Assembly (NCBI RefSeq): GCF_000373365.1
Contig: NZ_KB891285.1
Span: 124,001 to 188,000 of the forward strand
DNA from: Parafrankia discariae
GTDB lineage: Bacteria; Actinomycetota; Actinomycetes; Frankiales; Frankiaceae
Direction of reading: 5' to 3'
Length of the DNA stretch: 64,000 nt
The position numbers were made by a program, and so were the translations under genes. Shown here one piece after another: positions 53,331 through 64,000 of this stretch (position 1 is the stretch's first letter; each line of letters opens with the position of its first letter). The notes beneath the pieces are model-generated. The model saw nothing but the letters and a program-made list of their open reading frames with translations, had not been told where the DNA came from and made no database searches.

Positions 53331-54512
53331 TCAGTCGCAGCTCTGGGTGCTCACCGGCACGAGGGCCTGGGCTCCCTGCCGCGCGGGCTCGCTGACCTCG
53401 TCGGCCGTCAGCACGTACCCGGTGTCGTTGTTGTCGGTGGCGGCGGCGAAGACCACGCCGTAGACCGTTCCGGCGCTGGAGAGCAGTGGCCCGCCGGAGT
53501 TGCCCGGCCGGACCCGCCCGCGGATCGCGTAGATCTCGCGGCGCACCGTGCCACGGGAGTAGATGTCCGGCGCCCGCGCGGTCTGCTCGTTGCGGATGCG
53601 CGCGGCCACGGTGGTGTACGGGCCGTCCTGGGGATAGCCGGCGACGACCGCCGAGTCGCCGGTGTCGCCGGGCGGCTCGGACTGGAAGCGCAGCGGCGGC
53701 CGGAGCAGCCCCGGCACATACAGGACGGCCACGTCCCGGTCGGGGTCGAACAGCACGACCTCGGCCCGCAGCGTCCCGGAGTCCACCTCCACGACGGCCT
53801 CGGTGACACCGGCCACGACGTGCGCGTTCGTCATCACCCGCTGGGGCGCGAAGACGAAGCCGGTGCCCTCCACCTGCTTCCCGCAGGACGGCGCCTGCCC
53901 CCGCACCTTGATGATGCTCGCCGCGGCGTCCCGCACGGCGGGCGCGCCGACGATCGCCGGGTCCGGTGGGTCGGCGGCCACGATGCGCTCACCGTCCAGG
54001 CCGGCGAACACCTCGGGGAAGCCCTGGTCGTCCATCAGCCGGCGCAGGTCGGAGAAGGTGTGCCGGACGTCGTCCGGCATGGTGGTGTCGACGACGCCCA
54101 GCACCTCGGACCCGCGGGCGGCGCGGGCGAGAGTCTGGAACGGCGAACGGTCGACGGCGGTCGCGACGAGCCAGGCGACCAGCAGCACGGACACGCCGGA
54201 GAGCACGGCGCCGGCGACCGAGTCCAGCCGCTGGCCCGGCCGCCAGGTGAGCCGGCCGCGCAGGGTCGCCCCGAGCGCCGTGCCCGCGACCTGCCCGATG
54301 AGGGCCAGGCCGACCACGACGAGGAGGCCGACCAGCGCGCCGTCCTCCTCGCGGCCGATGAGCTCGGCGAAGGGCCGCGCCACCTTGGCGCCGAGTACGC
54401 CGCCGCCGAGGAAGCCGACGAACGACAGCGCCCCCACCGCGAACCCCTGGCGATACCCGGAGACCGCGAACATCACGACCAGGACGATCAGAACGAGATC
54501 GAGAAGGTTCAC
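53331..54512 (-). CDS. marP: Membrane-anchored serine protease MarP (CvpA-trypsin fusion)
   Basis: This is 393 residues. The N-terminal CvpA-like part has four membrane helices (LVLIVLVVMFAVSG, GALSFVGFLGGGVLGA, GLLVVVGLALIGQVAG, SVLLVAWLVATAV). A linker leads to an extracytoplasmic chymotrypsin-like domain with H231 in TNAHVVAG, D260 in FDPDRDVAVL and S339 in PGNSGGPL. C210 and C392 match the disulfide of M. tuberculosis MarP that controls activity. MarP is needed for acid tolerance in mycobacteria. Start ATG at 54512, 19 bp after the cupredoxin gene. It is the last gene of the nth-nudix-cupredoxin-marP chain. Confidence 0.93.
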   Translation of the reverse strand: MNLLDLVLIVLVVMFAVSGYRQGFAVGALSFVGFLGGGVLGAKVARPFAELIGREEDGALVGLLVVVGLALIGQVAGTALGATLRGRLTWRPGQRLDSVAGAVLSGVSVLLVAWLVATAVDRSPFQTLARAARGSEVLGVVDTTMPDDVRHTFSDLRRLMDDQGFPEVFAGLDGERIVAADPPDPAIVGAPAVRDAAASIIKVRGQAPSCGKQVEGTGFVFAPQRVMTNAHVVAGVTEAVVEVDSGTLRAEVVLFDPDRDVAVLYVPGLLRPPLRFQSEPPGDTGDSAVVAGYPQDGPYTTVAARIRNEQTARAPDIYSRGTVRREIYAIRGRVRPGNSGGPLLSSAGTVYGVVFAAATDNNDTGYVLTADEVSEPARQGAQALVPVSTQSCD

Positions 54513-54531
54513 CGGGGCTCGTCGGCCGAGC

Positions 54532-54948
54532 TCAGACGATCACAAGGGTGGCGGTCATGCCCTGGTGCAGGGTGCAGACCACCGGATATCGCCCGGGCCT
54601 GTCGGCGGTGAACGTGATCGACTGTGAGTTGCCGGCGCTGACGATCCTCGTGGTGGCACCGGGGATGGCGGAGATGACGAAGTTGTGCGGCGCGGACCCC
54701 TTGGCGACCGAGAAGTCGACCCGGATCGTGCCGGGGTGGGCGACGAGCTCCCGGGCGGAGAACGTCTGGTCCACCTGGCCGACCACGGCGAAGACCTGGA
54801 CACCGTCACTGACGCTCGGGGCCAGCGTCGCCGCGGCCGAAGGTGGGCCGGCGTCGTCGCCACCGCTCCCGCACCCGGTCAGCGCGGTGAGCACCGCCAC
54901 GGCCGTGGCCAGCGCGACCAGGGCCGATCGAGCGGATCTTGAGGTCAT
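54532..54948 (-). CDS. Copper-binding (cupredoxin) lipoprotein
   Basis: This is 138 residues. The signal peptide ends in a lipobox (LTALTGC, C26), so it is anchored outside the membrane. The mature part is a cupredoxin with the type I copper ligands H88 (APHNFVI), C125, H128 and M131 (PVVCTLHQGMT). Such plastocyanin-like proteins move electrons or bind copper. Start ATG at 54948 has GGAAG upstream, and its ATG overlaps the NUDIX stop (ATGA at 54945-54948). In the mycobacterial equivalent of this operon a TlpA-type thioredoxin lies near nth instead, so a different redox protein occupies this region here. Confidence 0.85.
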   Translation of the reverse strand: MTSRSARSALVALATAVAVLTALTGCGSGGDDAGPPSAAATLAPSVSDGVQVFAVVGQVDQTFSARELVAHPGTIRVDFSVAKGSAPHNFVISAIPGATTRIVSAGNSQSITFTADRPGRYPVVCTLHQGMTATLVIV

Positions 54949-55673
54949 CTTCCGACGGTACCGCCCGCTTCGCCGAGTGGTTCCCGCGGCTCCACCACCG
55001 CGCGGGGGAGGGCCATGGCCGCGGAGATCGCCGCGGTGATCTCGGGTACGTCCACCCTCGTCGTGGTGTCCCACGGGCGCTCCCACCCGCCGGCCCGCAG
55101 CAGGGCGTCCAGGACGCCCGCGGTGAAGCCCCAGACGGTCATACCGCGGACGCGGAACGCCGGACTGCCGAAGCCGGACGGATGCCACAGCAGGATCCGG
55201 TTGGCCGGGTCGGCGAGCTCCGCGACGGGCACCCGGGCCACCGAGGACGTCTCCGCCGGGTCGACCGCGTCCACCGCGCTGGGCGCGCGCCACCAGGCGA
55301 GCACGGGGGTGACGAGGAAGTGGCTCGCCGCCAGGTAGAGCGGGCTGGCGGTGGCCAGGACCTCGACGCCGGCCGGGTCGAGCCCGACCTCCTCCTCCGC
55401 CTCGCGCAGCGCCGTCGCGGCCATCGACGCGTCGGTCTCGTCGGCGCCACCGCCCGGGAACGCCGGTTGCCCGGCGTGGTCGCGCATGTCGGCGGCCCGC
55501 TGCAGGAGCAGCACGTCCGGCCCCTGCGGACCCTCCCCGAACAGGATCAGGACGGCCGCGGCCCGCCCACCCGGCCGCGTCTGACGGTTGTGTCGCGTCT
55601 GGACGGGGATGCCGTCGCCCACCGCCGCCACCAGCGCGGTCAGCCACGGCGGAACCGGGGCGGGGTCGCTCAC
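54945..55673 (-). CDS. NUDIX hydrolase (CoA pyrophosphatase type)
   Basis: This is 242 residues. The NUDIX box is [27 protein letters not shown] with all metal-binding glutamates. [22 protein letters not shown] is the UPF0035/CoA-type signature, so it probably splits CoA or related dinucleotides to release 4'-phosphopantetheine. GTG at 55673 overlaps the nth stop by four bases (GTGA). It is cotranscribed with nth, the cupredoxin gene and marP; the same nth-NUDIX-MarP association is found in M. tuberculosis. Confidence 0.9.
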   Translation of the reverse strand: MSDPAPVPPWLTALVAAVGDGIPVQTRHNRQTRPGGRAAAVLILFGEGPQGPDVLLLQRAADMRDHAGQPAFPGGGADETDASMAATALREAEEEVGLDPAGVEVLATASPLYLAASHFLVTPVLAWWRAPSAVDAVDPAETSSVARVPVAELADPANRILLWHPSGFGSPAFRVRGMTVWGFTAGVLDALLRAGGWERPWDTTTRVDVPEITAAISAAMALPRAVVEPREPLGEAGGTVGR

Positions 55674-56395
55674 CGCGCCGCCTCGGCGTCCCCACGGACG
55701 AGCCGGGCCGCCTCGGCCGCCTCGGTCGGGCCGGCACCGAAGGACGGGCACAGCCGCGCGACGGCGCAGGCGCCGCAGGCCGGCCGGCGGGCGTGGCACA
55801 CCCGGCGGCCGTGGAAGATCATGCGGTCGGAGGCGATCGTCCAGTCGCGCCGCTCGATCAGCGCGGCGAGATCGCTCTCGACCCGGACGGGATCGCTCTC
55901 GGTGGTCAGGCCGAAACGGCGGGAGAGCCGCCCGACATGGGTGTCGACCGTGATCCCGGGGACGCCGAAATAATGGCCCAGCACGACGTTCGCGGTCTTG
56001 CGGCCCACGCCGGGCAGGGTCACCAGGGCCTCCAACCGGCCCGGGACCTCGCCGTCGAAACGCTCGACCAGGGCGGCGCCGATGCCCATCAGCGAGTTCG
56101 CCTTCGCCCGGAAGAAGCCGGTGGGCCGCAGGATCGCCTCGAGCTCGTCGCGGTCCGCGGCGGCGTAGGCGGCGGCGGTGGGGTAGCGGGCGAAGACGCC
56201 CGGCGTGACCTCGTTGACCTTCTTGTCCGTGCACTGCGCCGACAGCACCGTGGCGACGAGAAGCTCCAGCGGACCGCTGAAATGCAGCGCGATGCGGGCG
56301 TCGGGGTGGAGCTCGCCGAGGGCGCGCACGATCCGCCGGGCGCGCCGGGTGCGCGCCAGCGCCGTCTCGGCTTGCGCGTCGACGGTGGTTGCCAT
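55670..56395 (-). CDS. nth: Endonuclease III
   Basis: Nth removes oxidised pyrimidines from DNA and cuts at abasic sites. It is 241 residues. K133 (LPGVGRKTA) and D151 ([11 protein letters not shown]) are the catalytic residues. The helix-hairpin-helix is [14 protein letters not shown]-like. The [4Fe-4S] cysteines C200, C207, C210 and C216 show the C-x6-C-x2-C-x5-C spacing. Start ATG at 56395. It is the first gene of the minus-strand operon, divergent from the small membrane protein and crp, as in other actinobacteria. Confidence 0.95.
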   Translation of the reverse strand: MATTVDAQAETALARTRRARRIVRALGELHPDARIALHFSGPLELLVATVLSAQCTDKKVNEVTPGVFARYPTAAAYAAADRDELEAILRPTGFFRAKANSLMGIGAALVERFDGEVPGRLEALVTLPGVGRKTANVVLGHYFGVPGITVDTHVGRLSRRFGLTTESDPVRVESDLAALIERRDWTIASDRMIFHGRRVCHARRPACGACAVARLCPSFGAGPTEAAEAARLVRGDAEAAR

Positions 56396-56514
56396 GCCTC
56401 GCAGCGTATCCGCCGGGTCAGCCCGCGGGACCCGTCGCTTCGCCGTGGTCCGGCAGGGCGCGTCGACCCCCCGGGTGCGGGCTCGCGGCCGACATCGGCG
56501 ACCATGGACAGGCC

Positions 56515-56751
56515 ATGTTTGTCTTTGCCGCGATCACGTTCCCATTGGTGCTGCTCGCGCTCCTGCTGGCGATGGAGCGGGTCGAGCGGCCACTCAACGC
56601 CGCCGACACGGGCAAGGGGCTCGAGGGCTTCCTCGACAGCGCCCGCCCCGACGAGGTCGCCACGTTCGTCCAGCAGGGCCTGCCGGCCGCGCTCGAGCGT
56701 TACCGGCGCCGGCTTCGCCGCACGCCGCCGGGCAAGCACCGTGCCGCCTGA
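56515..56751 (+). CDS. Small membrane protein between nth and crp
   Basis: This is 78 residues: one N-terminal membrane helix ([23 protein letters not shown]), then a cytosolic part with [36 protein letters not shown]. Mycobacteria have a membrane protein in the same slot between nth and crp, so the gene is probably real. The function is unknown. ATG at 56515; no strong ribosome site. Confidence 0.75.
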   Translation: MFVFAAITFPLVLLALLLAMERVERPLNAADTGKGLEGFLDSARPDEVATFVQQGLPAALERYRRRLRRTPPGKHRAA

Positions 56752-56910
56752 CGGGCAACCAGGGCGGCCCCGGGCGTGTCGCGTGTCAGGCCCTCCAGAC
56801 CCCCGAACGACCCTCCGACAACCCTCCTGAACTGGGTCGGGCTGTGCCGATGTGACCCCCGCCGGAAGTGGCACGATCGGGCCGGTGCCGATCGGCCGTA
56901 CTGAGCAGAT

Positions 56911-56926
56911 TGTGACCTGAACCACT
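56911..56926. promoter_or_regulatory. Possible Crp-binding site upstream of crp
   Basis: TGTGACCTGAACCACT resembles the Crp consensus TGTGA-N6-TCACA, with a good left half and three of five in the right half. It lies 127 bp before the crp start. An inverted repeat (ACCAC...GTGGT, 56921-56934) overlaps it. Confidence 0.25.
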
Positions 56927-57052
56927 TTGGTGGTCCTTCCTGCGTCACTTTACGTATCAGAACAGAGCATTCGGGTGCATCTGCGTGACCTGGTCAGGCC
57001 GATGGGGGTCCCTGACCGTGCTCTGCGTCCCGCGTCCTGGCATGCTCAGGGC

Positions 57053-57742
57053 GTGGACGATCTGCTAGCCCGCGTTCCGCTGTTCGCCGGGTTGTCCGAG
57101 CCCGACCGCCAGGCGCTTTCCGATCACCTGGACCGGCAGGACGTGACCCGTGGCGATGTGCTGTTCCGCGAAGGGGATGTCGGCGACCGCGTTTTCGTGG
57201 TCCTGTCCGGCAAGGTCAAGATAGGACGCCAGTCCGCCGATGGGCGGGAGAACCTGCTGTATGTGATGGGGCCGGGAGACCTGTTCGGAGAGCTCTCCCT
57301 GTTCGATCCCGGGCCGCGCACCGCGACGGCGACCGCCGTGACCGACGCGTCGCTCGTCGCGCTGGAGCACACCGCGCTGCGGCCCTGGCTGCGTTCCCGG
57401 CCCGAGGCCGGAGCGTTGCTGCTGCGTGTGCTGGCCCGCCGCCTGCGGCGGACCAACGACACGATGGCGGACATGGTGTTCACCGACGTGCCCGGTCGCG
57501 TCGCCAAGGCGCTGCTCGACCTGGCCGACCGCTTCGGCGAACCGGCCCAGCCGGGTAACGAGGCGGCCGGGGTCCGGGTCGAACACGGCCTCACTCAGGA
57601 GGAGCTGGCCCAACTCGTCGGAGCCTCGCGGGAGACGGTGAACAAGGCGCTCGCCGACTTCGCCACCCGTGGGTGGCTCCGGCTGGATTCCCGCGCCGTC
57701 GTGCTGCTCGATCGTGAGCGGCTCGCCCGCCGGGCCCGCTGA
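57053..57742 (+). CDS. crp: Crp/Fnr-family transcriptional regulator
   Basis: This is 229 residues. The cyclic-nucleotide-binding domain (about 10-125) has FREGDVGDRVFVVLSGKVKIG and the cassette PGDLFGELSLFDPGPRTATATA. The dimer helix RVLARRLRRTNDTMADMVFTDVPGRVAKALLDLA is followed by a helix-turn-helix (LTQEELAQLVGASRETVNKALADFATRGWLRL). It matches the Streptomyces/mycobacterial Crp group that controls development and resuscitation genes. GTG at 57053 gives VDDLLARVPLFAGLSEPDR, the family start; the frame extends to 56927. A hairpin follows at 57785. A glutaminase with a cNMP domain and a cyclase are also encoded in this window. Confidence 0.95.
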   Translation: MDDLLARVPLFAGLSEPDRQALSDHLDRQDVTRGDVLFREGDVGDRVFVVLSGKVKIGRQSADGRENLLYVMGPGDLFGELSLFDPGPRTATATAVTDASLVALEHTALRPWLRSRPEAGALLLRVLARRLRRTNDTMADMVFTDVPGRVAKALLDLADRFGEPAQPGNEAAGVRVEHGLTQEELAQLVGASRETVNKALADFATRGWLRLDSRAVVLLDRERLARRAR

Positions 57743-57784
57743 ACCCACCGCCGGTTTGAAAACCGGCCTGTCCCCTGCCCGCTC

Positions 57785-57822
57785 GTCCCCCGGATCCGCC
57801 GCCGCCGCCGGATCCGGGGGAC
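57785..57822 (+). terminator. crp terminator
   Basis: A perfect 13-bp inverted repeat (GTCCCCCGGATCC at 57785-57797 with its complement at 57810-57822) and a 12-base loop lies 42 bp past the crp stop. Confidence 0.75.
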
Positions 57823-58233
57823 GCATCCGCGCGGCAGACGTCCCATGCGGCAGACGTCCCATGCGGCAGCCGGCCGCCGGCTGTGTGGCTGGCGGCCGTC
57901 CAGCGCGCTGACCACGAACGTTCGTGGGTCGTGCGGACGACCTCGTACCGGCGCCCTGTCCGAAGGCCGGGCGGACCGCCATGTATCGGACAGGCTTCCT
58001 CGCGCTCCGGGGGCAGCCTGCTCGCCCTTTCGTACCCTTCTCGCCTTTTCGGGCAGCATCCCGGTCGAAACGACCCCCGAAACGGCGAGAAAGAAACCAG
58101 ACGGCGAGTGGCTGAGCCCCGCACCGCGGACAGCGTCCTCTTCCTGATCTTCCCGCGCCGACCTGCCCGAGGGGGATGCGGGGGATCATCCGACGTCACC
58201 GGTGTCACGGCGGTGTAAGCCACCGCCGTGCGG
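57823..58233. other. Intergenic region between crp and the cyclase gene
   Basis: It contains a 16-bp unit (GCGGCAGACGTCCCAT) repeated 2.4 times at 57831-57869, followed by less repetitive sequence. Both flanking genes end here, so no promoter is needed. No gene is recognised. Confidence 0.5.
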
Positions 58234-62163
<3,930 letters not shown>

Positions 62164-62653
62164 CGTGGACCGGTTCCTCTCCGCCGGAAGATCGCTGGGC
62201 CGCGCGAACCGCTGGATCGGAAGGCCGGGCCGGGGCCGGCACCGGAGCGCGCGCGGTCGGTCACGTCCCGCGGGTACGAGGGCCCGCGGTCGGTACCAAT
62301 GGTCCAAAGGGTCACAAAGCGCACGAGCGGTCTCCTCCGCCGGAAAGTTTAGTGGCCTTCGTCTCCCTTTCTGGATCAAGGTGTGTCGGATGGCCGACCT
62401 GGCCCGGTTCGCCGGGATCCAGACCATGGGCGGCCAGCCTCTATAGTGGCGCAGCTCACTTGCCTACCCGGTTTCCGGGAGATGACCCGCGGCTTTCGGC
62501 AGGTTGCGGGCAGGCGCGGACCCCGGGTGGCCGCCTTGGCTGCCCCGGCCACCCGCGGTGCCCGTCGCCGGGGCCCTGACCTGCGCCGGGCCTGACGAAC
62601 CGGCGCGCGCCGCGGTGGCCGCGTGCCCGCGGCGTGTCCGCCGCGCGGGTGGC
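62164..62653. other. Intergenic region upstream of the cyclase gene
   Basis: This 490-bp gap lies between the MBL stop and the cyclase start on the same strand. Apart from the hairpin at 62524-62555 I see no gene. It should contain the cyclase promoter. Confidence 0.45.
62524..62555 (-). terminator. Hairpin downstream of the MBL hydrolase gene
   Basis: CGGGTGGCCG at 62524-62533 pairs perfectly with 62546-62555 (10 bp, 12-base loop), about 100 bp after the minus-strand stop at 62654. Confidence 0.55.
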
Positions 62654-63433
62654 TCAGCGTCGGCGGAGGTAGTCCAACTGGGCCCGAACGGACAACTCGG
62701 CCGCCGGCCACAGCGCCACGTCGACGTCCGCGTAGACGATCCGGACCACGTCGGCGGGTGTCGCCTGCTCGGCCGACGTGCCCAGAACGGCTAACGCGGA
62801 GACCACCTGATCGAGCCGCCGGGCCCGGTGCTCCAGGTAGGCCTGCGCCGCCCGCCCGGCCGCCGGCAGCTCGGGACCGTGGCCCGGCAGCACGGTGGCC
62901 TCGCCGAGCTCGCGCAGCAGGCGCAGGCTGGAGAGGTAGTCGGCCAGCCGGCCGTCGGGGTGGGCGACGACCGTGCTGCCGCGCCCCAGGATGGTGTCGC
63001 CGGTGAGCACGGCGGGGTGCTCGTCGTCGCCGGCCAGCACGAAGGACAGCGAGTCCGAGGTGTGACCGGGGGTGGCCAGCACCCGCAGCTCGACCCCGGC
63101 GGCGGCGACGACGTCCCCGGCGCCCAGGCCCTCCGAGCCCAGTCGGTGCGCCGGGTCGAGGGCGCGCACCCGCGCCCCGGTCAGCGCGTGCAGCGTCGCG
63201 GCGCCCGCGCTGTGGTCGCGGTGCCCGTGGGTCAGCAGGATCGTGCGCACCGGGCCGGCCGCCGCGACCCGGGCGAGGTGCTCGGCGTGGTCGGGGCCGG
63301 GATCGACCACCACGCAGCCGGCCTCGCCCGGCGACCGCAGGATCCAGGTGTTCGTGCCGTCGAGGGTCATCGGGCCGGGATTCGGCGCGAGGACGACGGA
63401 GGCCAGCGTCGTGACCTGACGCGGGGCGGTCAC
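62654..63433 (-). CDS. Metallo-beta-lactamase-fold hydrolase
   Basis: This is 259 residues with the dinuclear zinc motif LLTHGHRDHSAGA (HxHxDH), a later histidine in ATPGHTSDSL, and GDTILGRG and LPGHGPE as metal-ligand segments. It resembles LACTB2-like and glyoxalase-II-like enzymes (NTWILRSPGEAGCVVVDPGPD). The substrate is unknown. A winged-helix-like C-terminal region (residues about 200-259) is typical of the LACTB2 subgroup. GTG at 63433 overlaps the NUDIX stop by four bases. Mycobacteria carry an MBL gene in a comparable position after crp. Confidence 0.88.
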   Translation of the reverse strand: MTAPRQVTTLASVVLAPNPGPMTLDGTNTWILRSPGEAGCVVVDPGPDHAEHLARVAAAGPVRTILLTHGHRDHSAGAATLHALTGARVRALDPAHRLGSEGLGAGDVVAAAGVELRVLATPGHTSDSLSFVLAGDDEHPAVLTGDTILGRGSTVVAHPDGRLADYLSSLRLLRELGEATVLPGHGPELPAAGRAAQAYLEHRARRLDQVVSALAVLGTSAEQATPADVVRIVYADVDVALWPAAELSVRAQLDYLRRR

Positions 63434-64000
63434 CGCGGCCCACCGCTGTGCGCGCCCGCGCCCGTGGCCGCGCCCGCGGCCGGCGCGCCGTCCGGTGCTG
63501 ACAGGTGCGGGAACAACAGCCGCCAGCGGCCGTCGCTGACGTCGATCCGCGCCATGATCGGGCTGAGGTCACGGGTGCGCGCGGCCGCGAGCGCACCGGC
63601 GACGTCGTCGTGGGCCGACAGCTCGGCGAGGGTGAAGGCGGTGGGCGGGAGCATGCCGATCTCGCCGGCGACGAACCGTTCCAGCGCCTCCAGCGGGCTG
63701 ATCCACAGCATCCCGTCGGCCTCGGTCGAGAGCTCGGTCGCCTGCTCGCCCGGCAGCTGCCCGGCCGGCAGCGCGGCGACGAAGAACCTGGTGTCGTACC
63801 GCCGTGGCTCCAGCTCGGGGGCGATCCAACGGGCCCACGGGGCCAGCAGGTCGGCCCGCAGGGCCAGCCCGCGCCGGGCCAGCAGCTCGCCGAGCCCGCT
63901 GCGGCGGCTCTCCACCGCCCGCCGCTCGGCGGCCCAGCCCGGATCGCCGTCGCCCTGATCAGCAGCGGCCGGCTTGCCGGTGCCCGGATCGTTCGTGCCT
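63430..64000 (-). CDS. NUDIX-type hydrolase, 5' end outside the window (partial)
   Basis: The frame is open from base 64000 to the stop at 63430, so the N-terminus lies outside the window. The 189 residues seen contain AAERRAVESRRSGLGELLARRGLALRADLLAPWARWIAPELEPRRYDTRFFVAALPAGQ, which I recognise from actinobacterial NUDIX proteins located next to MBL hydrolases. The NUDIX box itself would be upstream and is not visible. The C-terminus is Ala/Gly-rich. It overlaps the MBL gene by four bases, so the two are cotranscribed. Confidence 0.75.
   Translation of the reverse strand, partial: GTNDPGTGKPAAADQGDGDPGWAAERRAVESRRSGLGELLARRGLALRADLLAPWARWIAPELEPRRYDTRFFVAALPAGQLPGEQATELSTEADGMLWISPLEALERFVAGEIGMLPPTAFTLAELSAHDDVAGALAAARTRDLSPIMARIDVSDGRWRLLFPHLSAPDGAPAAGAATGAGAHSGGPR

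Overview
The window is chromosomal DNA from a very GC-rich actinobacterium. Low-complexity Ala/Pro/Gly segments, GTG starts, ATGA/GTGA stop-start overlaps and the gene set (bacterial proteasome activator, BldG, Crp, Ssd/Tad locus, MarP) all point there. The style resembles Frankia or a close relative, but the genus is my inference. No rRNA, CRISPR array, insertion sequence or prophage is visible. Most of the window is core chromosome.

Layout. 1-2 kb: a SigE-type sigma factor and, downstream, the start of a membrane protein that leaves the window. 2-4 kb: a proline-rich small protein, a PIG3-type quinone oxidoreductase and the proteasome activator Bpa. 4-9 kb (minus): TldE, TldD and an unknown membrane protein. 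9-11 kb: two paralogous 65-66-residue proteins followed by an XRE/DUF5753 regulator, the most accessory-looking part of the window. 11-15.3 kb: HAD phosphatase, hisE-hisG, and a glutaminase fused to STAS and cyclic-nucleotide-binding domains. 15.4-24.6 kb: folE, ftsH, hpt, tilS, Zn-metalloprotease, dacB and divergent ppa, in an order that matches (from memory) M. tuberculosis Rv3609c-Rv3628. Then come tRNA-Thr(CGT), an orphan OmpR-type response regulator and a histidine phosphatase.

26.8-35.7 kb is one minus-strand replication/nucleotide cluster: topA, an MFS-thymidylate kinase fusion, holB, a metallophosphoesterase and a PSP1 protein. 36.4-40.3 kb holds the H+-pyrophosphatase, an RsbW-like protein and BldG. 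BldG is divergent from a DEAH-box helicase, followed by a Tad-type secretion/pilus locus (ssd, cpaF, fused tadB-tadC, DUF4244 pilin-like, two TadE-like proteins): the 'helicase/secretion neighbourhood'. 50-57.7 kb carries a Fic-like protein, a holin-like membrane protein, an EphE-type hydrolase, then an nth-nudix-cupredoxin-marP operon, a small membrane protein and crp, again close to the mycobacterial order Rv3669-Rv3676. The end holds a large cyclase/ATPase/TPR signalling protein, an MBL hydrolase and a truncated NUDIX gene.

The strongest oddities are changes to otherwise ordinary core genes. They are a tilS frame that runs without a stop through an internal, well-formed hpt start; an exact 129-bp in-frame tandem duplication in the helicase; a tadB-tadC fusion; a TadE-like gene with no stop near its expected end, so its frame enters the antisense of its neighbour; and a copper-protein lipoprotein in the marP operon. 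A set of mutually exclusive hairpins lies upstream of the 7.5-8.7 kb membrane gene. I found no convincing new defence or mobile system.
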